A DNA stretch of 64,000 nt from Spinacia oleracea. Lineage: Eukaryota; Streptophyta; Magnoliopsida; Caryophyllales; Amaranthaceae. The position numbers and the translations under genes are program-made. This document shows, one piece after another, positions 1 to 10,853 of this stretch. Position 1 is the first letter of the stretch; each line of letters starts with the position of its first letter. The stretch lies in assembly GCF_020520425.1 (NCBI RefSeq), contig NC_079491.1:21009449-21073448 (forward strand), read 5' to 3'. A model generated the notes under the pieces. The model did no database searches and was not told the origin of the DNA. It was given only the letters and a program-made list of their open reading frames with translations.

Positions 1-11
1 ATCTAACTCTC

Positions 12-1626
12 TTGGATAAATCTATGGAAAGAGTGAGAGGTTGGCAAGCAAAATTACTAAATATGGCAGGTAGATGTACCCTTATTAAGTCAGTGTTAAA
101 CTCTTATCCTCTTTATGCCATGCAAACTAATATTTTACCTACTTCCATTACCTTTGCTCTGGATAAATGTTGTAGGAATTTTTTATGGAACAAGGTAGAT
201 AGAAACAGATATATGGCTAGGCTTTCTTGGGATAAAGTTACCAGACCTATCAATATGGGAGGTCTGGGAATTAGAAGATTAAAAGAATGGAACTTGGCTT
301 TCATGGCTAAATTGGGTTGGACGATCTTAACTAATTCAGATAAACTATGGGTCAAAATTTTAAAAGAAAAATATCTTAAACACTCCAATTTCTTAAACTG
401 TTTTGCTAATAATTCTCATTCTCCTTTATGGAGGGATATTCTCAAAGGTCGTTCCATTCTTGAGCAAGGAATCATGATAGGAATTGGAAATGGAAATTCA
501 ACTTCTTTATGGTATCACCATTGGGTGGGTGATCAACCCTTGTATAAAACTGAGGGAGTTAGAATTCCAGAATCTAAGGCTCACTGGTTTGTGTGTCATA
601 TCATTCGTAATGGTTCTTGGTATTTAAATGATATTGAGCATCTCATTCCTCCTCATATTAAATAAAAAATCCTTTCTCACCCTCTTTCAAACAATTGTAA
701 AGAACAAGACTTTATCAGATGGATTTATTCCAAAAATGGTTGCTTCAATATTAAATCAGCTTATTATTTACAACTCAATAACTATTCTATGTCTGCTTCC
801 AATCATATCACCTGGAAAAAAATTTGGAAAATTGTGAGTCCCTATAAATACAAGATGTTGTTGTGGAACTGTGCTCATCAAATTTTACCAGTTTCAGTCA
901 AGTTAAATCGTGTCATCCCTCATCTTTCCCCTATTTGCTCTAGATGTTATTCTCAAGCAGAAGACCATATCCATTTATTTAGGGATTGCCCTCAATCAAG
1001 TATTTTATGGTCCTATATTTTGCAGCGTATTTGGTCTAGGTCAAGCTTTGATTTTAACTCTTTCTATAATTCTGATTGGCCTGATTGGATTAATTTCAAT
1101 TTAAACAATTCTAGTAAGTGGAAAAGTATTTTTGTTACTGCTCTTTGGCACATTTGGATCTCTAGAAACAAAGTGGTTTTTGATCTTAAAATGAAATCTG
1201 CCTTTTCCCTTTACAATGCCTTTTATGTGGATTGGAGCTTTGCTAACAACTGCTCACAGGGAAAGGATTTAAGTGGCAATCAAGTTCCGGTTATAAACAA
1301 AAAATCTTGGTTTCCTCCGAAGGAAGGAGTGATGAAATTGAACGTGGATGGAGCTTGGAAATCAAATGCTGTTGCAGGTGGTGGAGGAGTTTTTAGAAGA
1401 TCAACAGGTTCGTGGTTTGTGGGTTTCTCCAGCAAATTCACAGTTCATACCCCCCTAGTTGCGGAACTGTATGCTCTAAGGGAAGGTTTGGTAATTGCAA
1501 AAGACTTCAAATTTGAGAAGCTGGAAATTGAAACAGATGCTTTAAACCTTAAAGTGCTGCTGGGTAAAATTCAAAATCAGGATCATCATGAACTTGGTCC
1601 AGTTCTGAGGGAAGTTGCTCATCTAC
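12..1626 (+). pseudogene. LINE ORF2 fragment: RT C-terminus, zf-RVT, RNase H (N-terminal part)
   Basis: The frame runs through the terminal region of a LINE reverse transcriptase (about 12-450, motif RVRGWQAKLLNMAGR), then a zf-RVT region (about 810-1020, with CSRCYSQAEDHIHLFRDC), then an RNase H fold with the acidic residues of LNVDGAW, AELYALREG and EIETDA (about 1335-1545). One in-frame TAA at 663-665 breaks it; the frame is unchanged on both sides. The frame ends at the Athila insertion after 1626 and resumes at 13973. It is a partial, disrupted gene with no expected product. The 5' portion, including endonuclease and RT core, is off the window. Confidence 0.88.
1622..1626 (+). repeat. 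Target-site duplication TCTAC, left copy (Athila)
   Basis: TCTAC directly precedes the LTR start TGATATG. The same five bases follow the end of the 3' LTR at 13968-13972. Five bases is the usual size for gypsy integrases. Confidence 0.9.
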
Positions 1627-1942
1627 TGATATGTGCGTTTTATATAATATTTTCACCCCCGTCCCTTAGTACTTTCATGCGTCAAATGAGCTCATAGGAG
1701 CCATTTTAGTACTAATCTGTGTATTTTAGTGTGCCGTGAGTTTCAGGAATACTTAGTGAGAAATTGGTCTTGTTAGGCCCGTTTCTTGATGATTTAGGCC
1801 ACTACAGGATCCCGAGGGAGTTCGGAACGACTTTTGTCGACTTACGGGAGCCCTGGATGTTCATGATCGAGCCCCGGAAGTTAGACTAGGTGTTGTGGAC
1901 AAAGGGCGGATCACTTAGCCCTCCGCTCGGTGGATTTCCCCT

Positions 1943-2199
1943 CGCCCATCGGGCGAGCAAGCAGAGGAACAGTTCGTCAGAGGGCGCCCGACGGGCGGAG
2001 TTTCGCCCGGTGCCCACCGGGCGCCCATCAGAAGCAGCAGCAGAAGAAATCGCTCTCCGCCCGACGGGCGAGAGCCGCCCGACCGGGCGCGCGGAGAAGG
2101 TTTCCAGAAAGTCGCCCTACGCCCGTCGGGCAGCCCTGCGCCCGTCGGGCGGTCTTCGAGCTTTTCGCCCGTCGGGCGGAGAGCCGCCCGACCGGGCGA
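1943..2199. repeat. GC-rich hairpin cluster in the Athila 5' LTR
   Basis: About ten short palindromes fill this stretch: GCCCGACGGGC, its reverse complement GCCCGTCGGGC, GCCCATCGGGC, and the variants GCCCGACCGGGC and GCCCACCGGGC. Each has 5-bp GC arms with a 1-2 base centre. Units left of about 2065 are of the GAC type and units right of about 2125 of the GTC type, so the cluster has overall inverted symmetry. The surrounding element is AT-rich. All reading frames through it give low-complexity Arg/Ala/Pro strings, so I do not consider it coding. Confidence 0.85.
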
Positions 2200-2274
2200 C
2201 GACAACCCAAGGCGCTGTGCGCGCGCGTCCTTCTTTATTTTTTTCCGGTTTTTTCTTATGTTTTTAGGCTAAAC

Positions 2275-2282
2275 TATAAATA
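2275..2282 (+). promoter_or_regulatory. TATA box of the Athila 5' LTR
   Basis: TATAAATA lies within CTATAAATATAG, just downstream of the hairpin cluster. The same motif is at 13136-13143 in the 3' LTR. Transcription would start about 30 bases downstream, giving a long R/U5 region. Confidence 0.6.
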
Positions 2283-3108
2283 TAGCCTTTGTTAATTTAG
2301 TTGAGGACTTCATTATCTCATATCCTAGTGTTAAAATACTTAGTTTTATTTCTCTAAGCTAAATTTTTCTCTCTAATTTGTTCTAAACATTTAGTTTATT
2401 TTCAATCAAAAATCGAAGCTTTCATTTGCCATTGTTCTTCAATTAGGTATTATTCCTTATTTCAATTCATTGTTTAAGCTTTAATTATATTTTCAATCAT
2501 GCCAATTGCTTTGCTTATTGTTAATATGCTTGAGTAGTCTAATTTCTAGGGTTTGGGAATCCATGAACGAATGTGAAAGGATGATTAATTGTTGTTGATT
2601 GTTGGTTTAGCTGTTAATTCCTATTGATTGCCCTTATCTACTTTGCAATTAGATTTGCGCAGGTTTGATTGTATTAGTTTCGCAATATCAAATTAAGATT
2701 CGAGAGATGCAATTTGATGTTTAGGCTTGTTTCAATAGGTAGAATTGGGATTAATACGTAGCGAGAGCCCGTTAATTCTAAGTCTATGATTAGTATCGAT
2801 TCGAGAGAGCATGCTAGTCTAATAAACTGTTTTATTGATTATTATCGATTGTTGTCATCCTGGAATGTTGTTCATCGGTGAACCTATGCCCTAGACCTTT
2901 TAATATCTGATTTTTCCCTACTTTATTATCGTCCTAGTTTCATTATACAAATCAACCTATATTCTTGTTTCCCAATAGTCTAGAATTGCCGATTAATAGT
3001 AAAAAGAACACTATTTCCCTGTGGATTCGATCCTGACTTCCCTTGCTACCTAGCTAGTGGACTTAGGTTATTTTTGATTAGGTGATATGACTTTAGCCTG
3101 TCAAATTT

Positions 3109-3126
3109 TGGCGCCGTTGCCGGGGA
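3109..3126 (+). other. Primer binding site, tRNA-Asp type
   Basis: TGGCGCCGTTGCCGGGGA lies 5 bases after the 5' LTR. It is complementary over 18 bases to the 3' end of plant tRNA-Asp including CCA, the primer typical of Athila elements. Confidence 0.88.
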
Positions 3127-3231
3127 AACGGTTTTATTTTCTGTTATTGACTGATTATCCTAGATTATTGTTTGTTACTACTCAAGGAACTCACGTTCCT
3201 TGAGACCGGATCTCACATTGTTTTGTAGTCT

Positions 3232-5004
3232 TTGTCTATGCCCAGGACCGTAGGTACTAGTAATCTTACTCCATTCGATCCTGAGCCCGAAAGAACCTTT
3301 CGTAGACGAAGAACTTTCATTGCACAGTGTGGGAATTACTCTGACTCTGATCATAATATTGGCGATTTTTTTCCTTCAGATACAGATTCAGTTTCAGAGA
3401 TAGAGATGGGTGACGAAAATCTGATACCGCCACCTACCCCACGGCTTACGGACTATTCTAAGCCAAGTCTGTCCGTGCTGCCAAAGGCGATCATGCCTTC
3501 TATTGCAGCTGAGACCTTCAAGATTGAGCCCGCATTGATTAACATGATCGAGAGACGCCAGTACGGTGGGGAACCAGGTGAAGATCCGAATCTTCACATT
3601 CAGTCCTTTATCCAATATTGCTCCACCATCAAGCAAAAGGGATTGACTCCGGAGCAGACTATGGAGATACTTTTCCCGTTCTCTTTGAGTGGGAAAGCTA
3701 AACTGTGGATTAATGGGTTGAATCGGGCGGCTTTGAAAATCAATAATTGGGAATCCTTGGCTCTTGCTTTTTATGTTAAATATTTTCCACCTGAGAAAAC
3801 GGCTCGTCTGAGGGGTCAGATATTAGGTATCTCACAACAAGCGGATGAGAGTTTGTCCGAGGTTTGGGAGAGATTCAAGGATTTGCAAAGAGAATGCCCG
3901 CACCATGGTTTGGAAGATTGGTTCTTAATTCAGCAGTTTTATAATGGTCTGGGCAATGAGTCTAGATGTTTGTTGGATTCAGCTGCCAGTGGGAGGTTCA
4001 TGCAACTTGAGGTGCCTAGAGCTATGGAGGTGATTGAGGAGATAGCCATTCACAATGCCCAGTATGGAAATCCTAGAGGTCTATCTAACAGGGGTGGTAA
4101 GCATGATTTAAATTCTATTGAACAATTAACTGCCCAATTGACTGCTTTACATTATAAATTCGATAATATGCAAGCGGCCAATGCTCAATCTGCCCAACCT
4201 GTTAGTGTAGCTGCTATGAGTGCCCAACCTACTACTGTTTGTGAAAGTTGTGGAATGTCTGGTCATTATGCACAGGAATGTAGAAGCTCTATTGAACAAT
4301 GTAATGCTTTTCAATCCTACAAACAAAACAACCCATTCTCCAACTCTTACAATGAGGGCTACAAAAATAACCCTCTGCTTTCCTACAGGAGCAACAACAT
4401 CCAAAACCCTCACCAAGTTCAACATCCACCACCACAACCATATCAACCCCCACACCAACAATCTTACCAACCCCGAAACAACTACAACCAACAGTCTAGT
4501 GGGCCACCTGGGTTCTCTAGACAACACACATCACCCCCACAACCACAACCTCAAGCCACACAACCTGACCCTATGCTAGTAGAGATGAGAAACATGATGC
4601 TACAAATGCAAAAATCTCTAAGTGAAAAGGATGCAAAAATCGATGCTCTTACTGCTCATAACAAGATCATTGATACACAGTTGGCACAGATGGCTACTAC
4701 TATTGCAGGGAGGCCACCAGGCCAACTTCCTTCACAGCCCGAAAATAGGGAGTCTGCTAATGCAATTACATTGAGGAGTGGTAGGGATTATGATGGTCCT
4801 TCTATGCCGGTTGAGGTTGATTCCGGGGTGTCTGCTAGTGATCTGGTCAATGAGGAAATCCCGAAGATAGATATGGGTGAGAAGGAACCAGCTGAAAAGG
4901 TAGTCAATGAGAATGAGGCTACAACTGCGGTTAAGAAGGGGGCGGATATACAAGTACCACCTATTGCACTCCCCTTCCCAACCGACAACTCAAGAATAAG
5001 CTAG
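3232..5004 (+). CDS. Athila Gag polyprotein
   Basis: A 590-residue frame with a retrotransposon Gag (capsid) domain at about residues 150-245, where the conserved core WINGLNRAALKINNWESLA is visible, and a CCHC zinc knuckle CESCGMSGHYAQEC at about residues 336-349. A Pro/Gln-rich low-complexity segment follows at about 380-450, then a short helical region. Gag would form the particle and bind element RNA. In intact relatives gag and pol share one frame. Here the frame shifts near 4975-4990 and stops at 5002-5004, so the protease and polymerase are disconnected. The start at 3232 is the first ATG of the frame after the primer binding site. Confidence 0.85.
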   Translation: MSMPRTVGTSNLTPFDPEPERTFRRRRTFIAQCGNYSDSDHNIGDFFPSDTDSVSEIEMGDENLIPPPTPRLTDYSKPSLSVLPKAIMPSIAAETFKIEPALINMIERRQYGGEPGEDPNLHIQSFIQYCSTIKQKGLTPEQTMEILFPFSLSGKAKLWINGLNRAALKINNWESLALAFYVKYFPPEKTARLRGQILGISQQADESLSEVWERFKDLQRECPHHGLEDWFLIQQFYNGLGNESRCLLDSAASGRFMQLEVPRAMEVIEEIAIHNAQYGNPRGLSNRGGKHDLNSIEQLTAQLTALHYKFDNMQAANAQSAQPVSVAAMSAQPTTVCESCGMSGHYAQECRSSIEQCNAFQSYKQNNPFSNSYNEGYKNNPLLSYRSNNIQNPHQVQHPPPQPYQPPHQQSYQPRNNYNQQSSGPPGFSRQHTSPPQPQPQATQPDPMLVEMRNMMLQMQKSLSEKDAKIDALTAHNKIIDTQLAQMATTIAGRPPGQLPSQPENRESANAITLRSGRDYDGPSMPVEVDSGVSASDLVNEEIPKIDMGEKEPAEKVVNENEATTAVKKGADIQVPPIALPFPTDNSRIS

Positions 5005-5468
5005 ACAAGCAGTTTGGCAGATTCTTGGAAGTGGTCAAAAATTTGCAGGTAACGGTTCCTTTTACTGAATTAATTTTACAAGTTCCTGCGTATGCTAAAT
5101 TCATGAAAGATATTTTGACCAGAAAACGTGCTTTTTGTGAGGTAGAGACTGTAGCTTTCACTGAGGAACGTAGTGCTTATTTGCAAAACAAGTCTCCACC
5201 TAAACTTAAGGACCCCGGGAGTTTTTCCATCCCATGTAACATTGGCACCGTATTTATTGATAAGGCTTTATGTGATCTAGGTGCTAGTGTTTCTGTCATG
5301 CCTTTGTCTGTCTGTACTAAACTGAATATGGGTGAGCTTAAGGTTACCAATATCACTCTACAAATGGCCGACCGTTCTGTCAAATACCCCTTAGGTGTTT
5401 TAGAGGACGTCCCTGTTAGAGTAGGTAAATTCTATATACCTGTGGACTTTGTAGTATTAGACATGTAG
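5005..5468 (+). pseudogene. Athila protease region of pol
   Basis: The frame resumes the Gag-Pol reading after the gag frameshift. It contains an aspartic-protease active site of the form LCDLGASVSVMP (about 5270-5305) and the following flap and hydrophobic strands. It ends at an in-frame TAG (5466-5468), after which the same frame continues with the protease C-terminal motif IILGRPFL. The region is recognisable but broken at both ends. Confidence 0.8.
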
Positions 5469-8400
5469 GAGGATTCTCAAATTCCCATAATCTTAGGTAG
5501 ACCCTTCCTTCATACGGCGGGGGCGGTAATTGATGTTAAAAGTGGGAAATTGACATTGTCTGTTGGGGATGATAAGGTGACTTTTAATCTGAATAGTGCC
5601 TTAAAAAGTCCCATGCTAGAGGAGGAACAATGCTATCGCATAGATGTAGTCGATTTTATTACTCGTGATAACGTCTCCCAAGTTCTCGAAAGAGACCCTT
5701 TGGAGGCAGTGCTTTGTTGTGAGTCTTCTGCAGGTGATAGCAGTTCTTGGAGTGCTGAAGTGGATGCTCTGGAGTTGGCTCTTAATGGTGGAGAATCTGA
5801 GCCGGAGAGCACCAAATTGAAGAGGTTAGTTCGGCCGGTTTGTTCTGTTAAAGAGGTAAAGAAACCCGAACTTAAACCTCTTCCTGCTAACCTTAAGTAT
5901 GCGTTTTTAGATAATGAACAACTTTGCCCTGTGATCGTCAGTATTGCACTTGATGCAGGCCAGTTATCCCAACTTCTTATTGTGTTGAAAAGGCACAAAA
6001 AGGCCATTGGGTACAGTATTGATGATTTAAAGGGTATTAGCCCTGACTTTTGTATGCATAGGATACATCTAGATGAAAATCATAAACCATGCATTCAACC
6101 CCAGCGTCGTTTGAACCCTGTCATGCAAGATGTTGTAAAAGCTGAAGTTATGAAATTGCTTGATGCGGGTATAGTGTATGCTGTGTCTGATTCTAAGTGG
6201 GTGAGTCCCGTTCAGGTAGTGCCTAAGAAAGGGGGGACAACTGTGGTGAGAAATGAAAAAAATGAGTTGATACCAACTAGGGTAGTCACAGGTTGGCGCA
6301 TGTGCATTGATTATAGGCGTCTTAATGTTGCTACTAAAAAGGACCATTTTCCCCTTCCCTTCATTGATCAAATGTTAGAAAGGCTAGCATGTCACAAGTT
6401 TTTCTGTTATCTGGATGGTTATTCTAGTTTCTTTCAAATTCCCATACATCCAGACGACCAGGAAAAGACCACCTTCACCTGCCCCTATGGTACCTTTGCA
6501 TATCGTAGGATGCCTTTTGGTCTGTGTAATGCGCCTGCTACTTTCCAACGTTGCATGATGAGTATTTTTTCTGATTTTATTGAGTCTATCATGGAAGTGT
6601 TTATGGATGATTTTAGCGTCTATGGTACTTCTTTTGATTCTTGCTTGCTAAATCTGACTAAAGTTTTGAAAAGATGTGAAGAGTGCAATTTAGTCTTGAA
6701 CTGGGAAAAGTGTCATTTCATGGTTACTGAAGGGGTGGTTTTGGGACATTTGATATCTGATAAGGGCATTCAGGTGGATCGAGCTAAGGTCCAAGTGATT
6801 GAACAATTACCCCCTCCAGTTAATGTGAAGGGTGTTAGAAGTTTTCTTGGTCATGCGGGGTTTTATCGCCGCTTTATCAAGGATTTCTCTAAAATTGTTA
6901 AACCACTTACCCAGCTCCTTCTCAAGGATGCCCCGTTTGTGTTTACTGATGCTTGTCTTGAAGCCTTTGACAGGATTAAACAGGCACTGATTTCGGCTCC
7001 CATCATCCGTTCTCCCGAATGGGATACTGATCATGCGGCCCTTAAGTATCTGCTCTCTAAGAAGGAAGCCAAGCCTAGCCTTATTCGATGGATACTATTG
7101 CTACAGGAGTTCGATTTAGAGATCCGCGACAAGAAAGGGGCTGAGAATGTGGTTGCAGATCACTTGTCTAGATTGAGGTATGACGATGGTAAGGGATCTA
7201 CACCGATTGATGATTCATTTCCGGATGATCATTTACTTGCACTTGCCAGTCAGTCACCGTGGTTCGCAGATTTTGCTAACTACATTGTAGGAAGAATTCT
7301 TCCAGCCGATCTGTCATACCAACAGAAGAAGAAATTCCTACATGATGTTCGATTCTACTTTTGGGACGACCCTTATTTGTTTCGTGAGACTGCTGAAGGG
7401 TTGTACAAGCGCTGTATTCCAGAATGGGAAGTTCAAGGTGTTATCAGTAGGTGTCATTCTTCACCTTATGGTGGTCACCATGGACCGTCTAAAACAAACG
7501 CTAAGTTGTCACAATGTGGTTTTTACTGGCCTACTATGTTCAAGGATGCACAGGCTTTTATTATGGCTTGTGATGCGTGCCAGAGGGCCGGCACTATTTC
7601 GAGGAGGTATGAGATGCCACAGAACGGAATCCTTGAGGTTGAGATTTTTGATGTATGGGGAATTGATTATATGGGACCATTCCCATCGTCCAAGGGTAAC
7701 TTGTATATCCTTGTTGCTGTAGATTATGTGTCAAAGTGGGTGGAAGCCGTTGCCTCACCTACTAACGATGCTAAGACAGTCATCTCCCTGTTCAAGAAGA
7801 TCATTTTTCCTATATTTGGGGTTCCGCGCGCTTTGATCAGTGATGGAGGGTCACACTTCCATGAGAAGCATCTGGATGCGCTCCTGCGCAAGTATGGAGT
7901 TTATCACCGCACTGGACTAGCCTACCACCCTCAGACGAGTGGTCAAGTTGAGGTCTCCAACCGAGAGATCAAATCTATCCTTGAAAAAGTGGTGGCGAAG
8001 TCTAGGAAGGATTGGAGCGATAAGCTAGATGACACTCTATGGGCATACAGAACCGCCTTTAAGACACCTATTGGTACCTCCCCGTATCGGTTGGTGTATG
8101 GCAAGGCGTGTCACTTACCAGTAGAAATGGAGTACAAGGCTTATTGGGCAATCAAACAGCTCAACATGGATGCAAAGCTAGCCGGTGAGAAGCGGTTACT
8201 TCAATTGGGTGAGCTCGATGAATTCCGACTATAAGCCTATGATAGTGCCCGGATTTACAAGGAAAAGACCAAGAAGTGGCACGACAATCACATTTTGCAT
8301 AGAGAGTTCGCGGTGGGCGACAAGGTTCTACTTTTTAACTCTAGGCTTAAGTTATTTCCTGGAAAACTTAAGTCTAGGTGGTCTGGGCCGTTCACCGTGA

Positions 8401-8546
8401 CTATGGTAAGCAAATTTGGGTCTATTGAAGTAGAGAATGAGAATGGTGAACGATTCAAGGTTAACGGGCAACGTCTGAAGTTGTACCATGATGGGGCTAC
8501 CGTAGGAGTGGTTGAGGTCCATCACCTCAACCCCTCCGCCTCATAG
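5469..8546 (+). pseudogene. Athila Pol: reverse transcriptase, deleted RNase H, integrase
   Basis: One long frame (open from 5469 to 8231) then, past an in-frame TAA at 8232-8234, a same-frame tail to 8546. The RT core has CIDYRRLN (about 6303-6326) and the catalytic FMDD box (about 6600). At about 7026 the sequence jumps from the linker motif [10 protein letters not shown] directly to [10 protein letters not shown]. Compared with intact gypsy elements roughly 70 codons of RNase H are missing, including the first catalytic Asp and the Glu. The integrase has an HHCC zinc finger (about 7450-7590) and a DDE triad in [16 protein letters not shown] and [11 protein letters not shown]. The tail holds the integrase C-terminal domain. 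No functional product is expected. Confidence 0.9.
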
Positions 8547-8793
8547 ACGGCATATTCAAGGTAACAAGGTCGAGCGGGACCTATGAATAAACCAGCGCTT
8601 TGCGGGAGGCAACCCGTATTTCATTGCTTTCGATAGTTTAGTTTTATTTTGTGTGTTTTGTAGTCTAGTTTCTTTGTTCATGAGTGGTGAGGAGAGAGCA
8701 TTTTACGGTCCTTGGGTGTTTAATGATGTACAGGTTCAGCTTCTAAAGCACGAAAAGATAGGAAAAATCCGTGGGAGCAAAAAATCGCAAACC
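8547..8793 (+). other. Spacer after Athila pol with a conserved hairpin motif
   Basis: Noncoding. It includes GCGCTTTGCGGGAGGCAACC near 8596, which resembles a short conserved segment that, from memory, follows pol in many Athila elements. Function unknown. Confidence 0.4.
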
Positions 8794-9121
8794 GCCCGAC
8801 GGGCGATTGCTGCCCGACCGGGCGCGCGGAGAAAGAATCAGAAAGTCTATGTTCGCCCGACGGGCAGACAAGCGCCCGACGGGCGGCTCACTACGGAGCT
8901 GCTGAAAGTGTCGCCATACGCCCGACGGGCGAGGAGCGCCCGACCGGGCGCGTGTGAAGAGTTTTGGAAGTGTCGTTATACGCCCGACGGGCGATAGCTG
9001 CCCGACCGGGCGCGCGGAGAAAAAAATTGTCAGGTATCACCCTCCGCCCGACGGGCGGACCTGTGCCCGTCGGGCGGCTTACGAGCTGTTCGCCCGTCGG
9101 GCGGGCGTTGGCCCGTCGGGC
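8794..9121. repeat. GC-rich hairpin array between Athila pol and ORF1
   Basis: About twelve units of GCCCGACGGGC, GCCCGACCGGGC or GCCCGTCGGGC are spaced 15-60 bp apart. The context around several units is also repeated, for example CGACCGGGCGCGCGGAGAA. The first two thirds use the GAC orientation and the last units (from about 9064) use GTC. The motif family is the same as in the two LTRs, although the intervening sequence differs. The array sits just upstream of the leader of the downstream gene. Confidence 0.85.
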
Positions 9122-9410
9122 GTAGGGAGAAGTTGCGGATTAAAACGCACGAGTCTCCTCTATTCTTTCTCACTTCACATCTCAATCATCTTCTTCATTC
9201 TCTCTCAAACTCCATTAAACCCCAAACCCTAAGAACTTCAACTCTCCATATCTCCCTCATCTCTCACTCAAATTCATCAAGCTACACACCAAAATCATCC
9301 TCATCACATCCTCTTCAACCTCCACCAACCAATTTCCCTTCTTCCTCACTCTCTACAAAAAACCCAATTTCACCAAAATAAATTTTGAGAACTCAAAATC
9401 ACCTTCAACA

Positions 9411-10853
9411 ATGGGTTCAAGGCCGAAAAGAACTTGCACGGGAGCAACAAGGAGACAAGAGGAGGCTTCCACAAGCCGTCCACCACCACCACCTCAATTT
9501 GCACCGGATTCGGCTTTCCCGAACATGATTCTCGCTAGTGAGGAGCAACAAACCCGCATTGCACACCTCAAGCTACGGAAGGTAGTCCCTACTCGATTTA
9601 TTTGTCAGAAAACTTTAAATGATATGGGTATTGAGAGGGATGTTAGGAGATTATTTCATGGGGTGGGCATGAAACATATGTTTTCCATGACTAGGTTGAC
9701 ATTTAGGGATCTTACTCTTGAATTCCTTAGCTCGTTTAATGTCCGAAAGAATGGTTACAAAGATGTCACTAGAGTTTCTTTTAGATTGTTCAATAATGAT
9801 TATGATTTGTCTATCAAGGATTTTGGTGCTATTTTTGGTTTGAATGTGGAGTATAACAGGTTCCCCGGGGAGGGGCATAACAATAGTGAGGTATGGGGGA
9901 AATTGACCGGGGATTTTAATCCCGGTAGCATGCAACATTTGCACGCCTCTAGCGTGCAACACCCCGTCCCCTTTGTTTGGTTCAGATTTATGGCTTTCAC
10001 AATCTTTGGGAGAGACTAAAAGGAGAATGTAAGGAGCACGGAGTTGGAGGTGCTCGGGGGGTATTTGTTAGATGGTGATGACAGTTACAGGATGAATTTG
10101 GCTCATCACTTGGCCATGCAACTGCTTACTACCGCCACCCACCGCTACTCGACCGATATTGCTTTGGGTGGTCTGATCACCCACATTGCCGTAGCAGTGG
10201 TAAACTTTGTTGAGAGGGACCATGCTGCGGTCCGGGGAAACAACCTATTGGATATTGAGTATTTTGGGAGCCTTTACAGGGTGCACTCTGAGTACGGGGG
10301 ACTTCTCCCCGGTCAGATGTCATGGATGTTCCAAAGGAACGCTCTCTTTACTCTCCCGGACACCACCGGGCTCACCAGTTTTACTAGGGGTCAGCCCCAT
10401 TACATATATGTAGGTGAGCAGGCAGCACCCTTAGCCCAGCCCCAACCACATCCCGAGGCCGCGCCTCGCACCCACCACAGGAGGGGAGGGCGTAGAGAGA
10501 GGGGGTCGGGACAGAGAGGTAGCCCGGCTCCACAGGAGGAGCATGGGTCTTCAGAGGAGTTAGGGGCCATTCATGAGAGGCTAGGCAGACTTGAGCTCGG
10601 TTTCCACGAGTTTGCCGCGGATCACCAGAGGACTATGTTCCCCTTCTATGATCAGTACGCCAGGCAGGGCTACATTGCCCCAGATCATCAGCACCCTTCC
10701 TGGTTCAATTACCCCACAGAGGGGTACGGAGCGCCCGGTTCCATGGGCACCTTCACGCCCACCCACTACGGGGGGTTTGGAGCAGGCAGCAGCGGCCACG
10801 GTGGCCATGGTAATGATGGTGGTGATGGTGATGATGGCCAAGATCACCAGTGA
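9411..10853 (+). pseudogene. ATHILA ORF-1-like protein (post-pol gene)
   Basis: The first part (9411-10019) encodes a basic, proline-rich N-terminus and a conserved domain with FICQKTLNDMGIERDVRRLF and FSSFNVRKNG-like segments, resembling the ATHILA ORF-1 / putative plant transposon protein family found after pol in Athila elements. A single in-frame TAA at 10017-10019 interrupts it. The same frame runs on to 10853 with the rest of the domain and a low-complexity Gly/His/Asp tail encoded by GATGGT-type repeats. Readthrough length would be 480 codons. The gene is sometimes called env-like because of its position. I see no convincing signal peptide or membrane segment in it. Confidence 0.72.

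Larger units (their letters stand above)
1627..3103 (+). repeat. Athila 5' LTR
   Basis: It begins TGATATGTGCG and ends GCCTGTCA just before the primer binding site. Contents in order: a U3 with a conserved start, a GC-rich hairpin cluster (1943-2199), a TATA box (2275-2282), then an AT-rich R/U5. Apart from scattered substitutions and about 10 bp missing from the hairpin cluster it matches the 3' LTR closely until about 3000. The last 100 bp differ markedly (see findings). Confidence 0.93.

Noticed and set aside
1890-2295. ORFs of 60-125 codons on both strands in the Athila LTR GC-rich zone (also 12739-13156, 8653-9232)
   Set aside because: They exist in several frames at once because stop codons are rare in the hairpin repeats; the translations are repetitive Arg/Ala/Pro/Gly strings without domain features.
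3091-3103. Idea that the different U5 ends mean two separate elements rather than one
   Set aside because: Target duplication TCTAC is identical at both outer ends and the remaining LTR sequence is nearly the same, so a single element is more likely.
8794-9121. CRISPR-like appearance of the regularly spaced palindromes
   Set aside because: Units are 11-12 bp with irregular spacing and repeated spacers, inside a plant retrotransposon; CRISPR arrays are prokaryotic.
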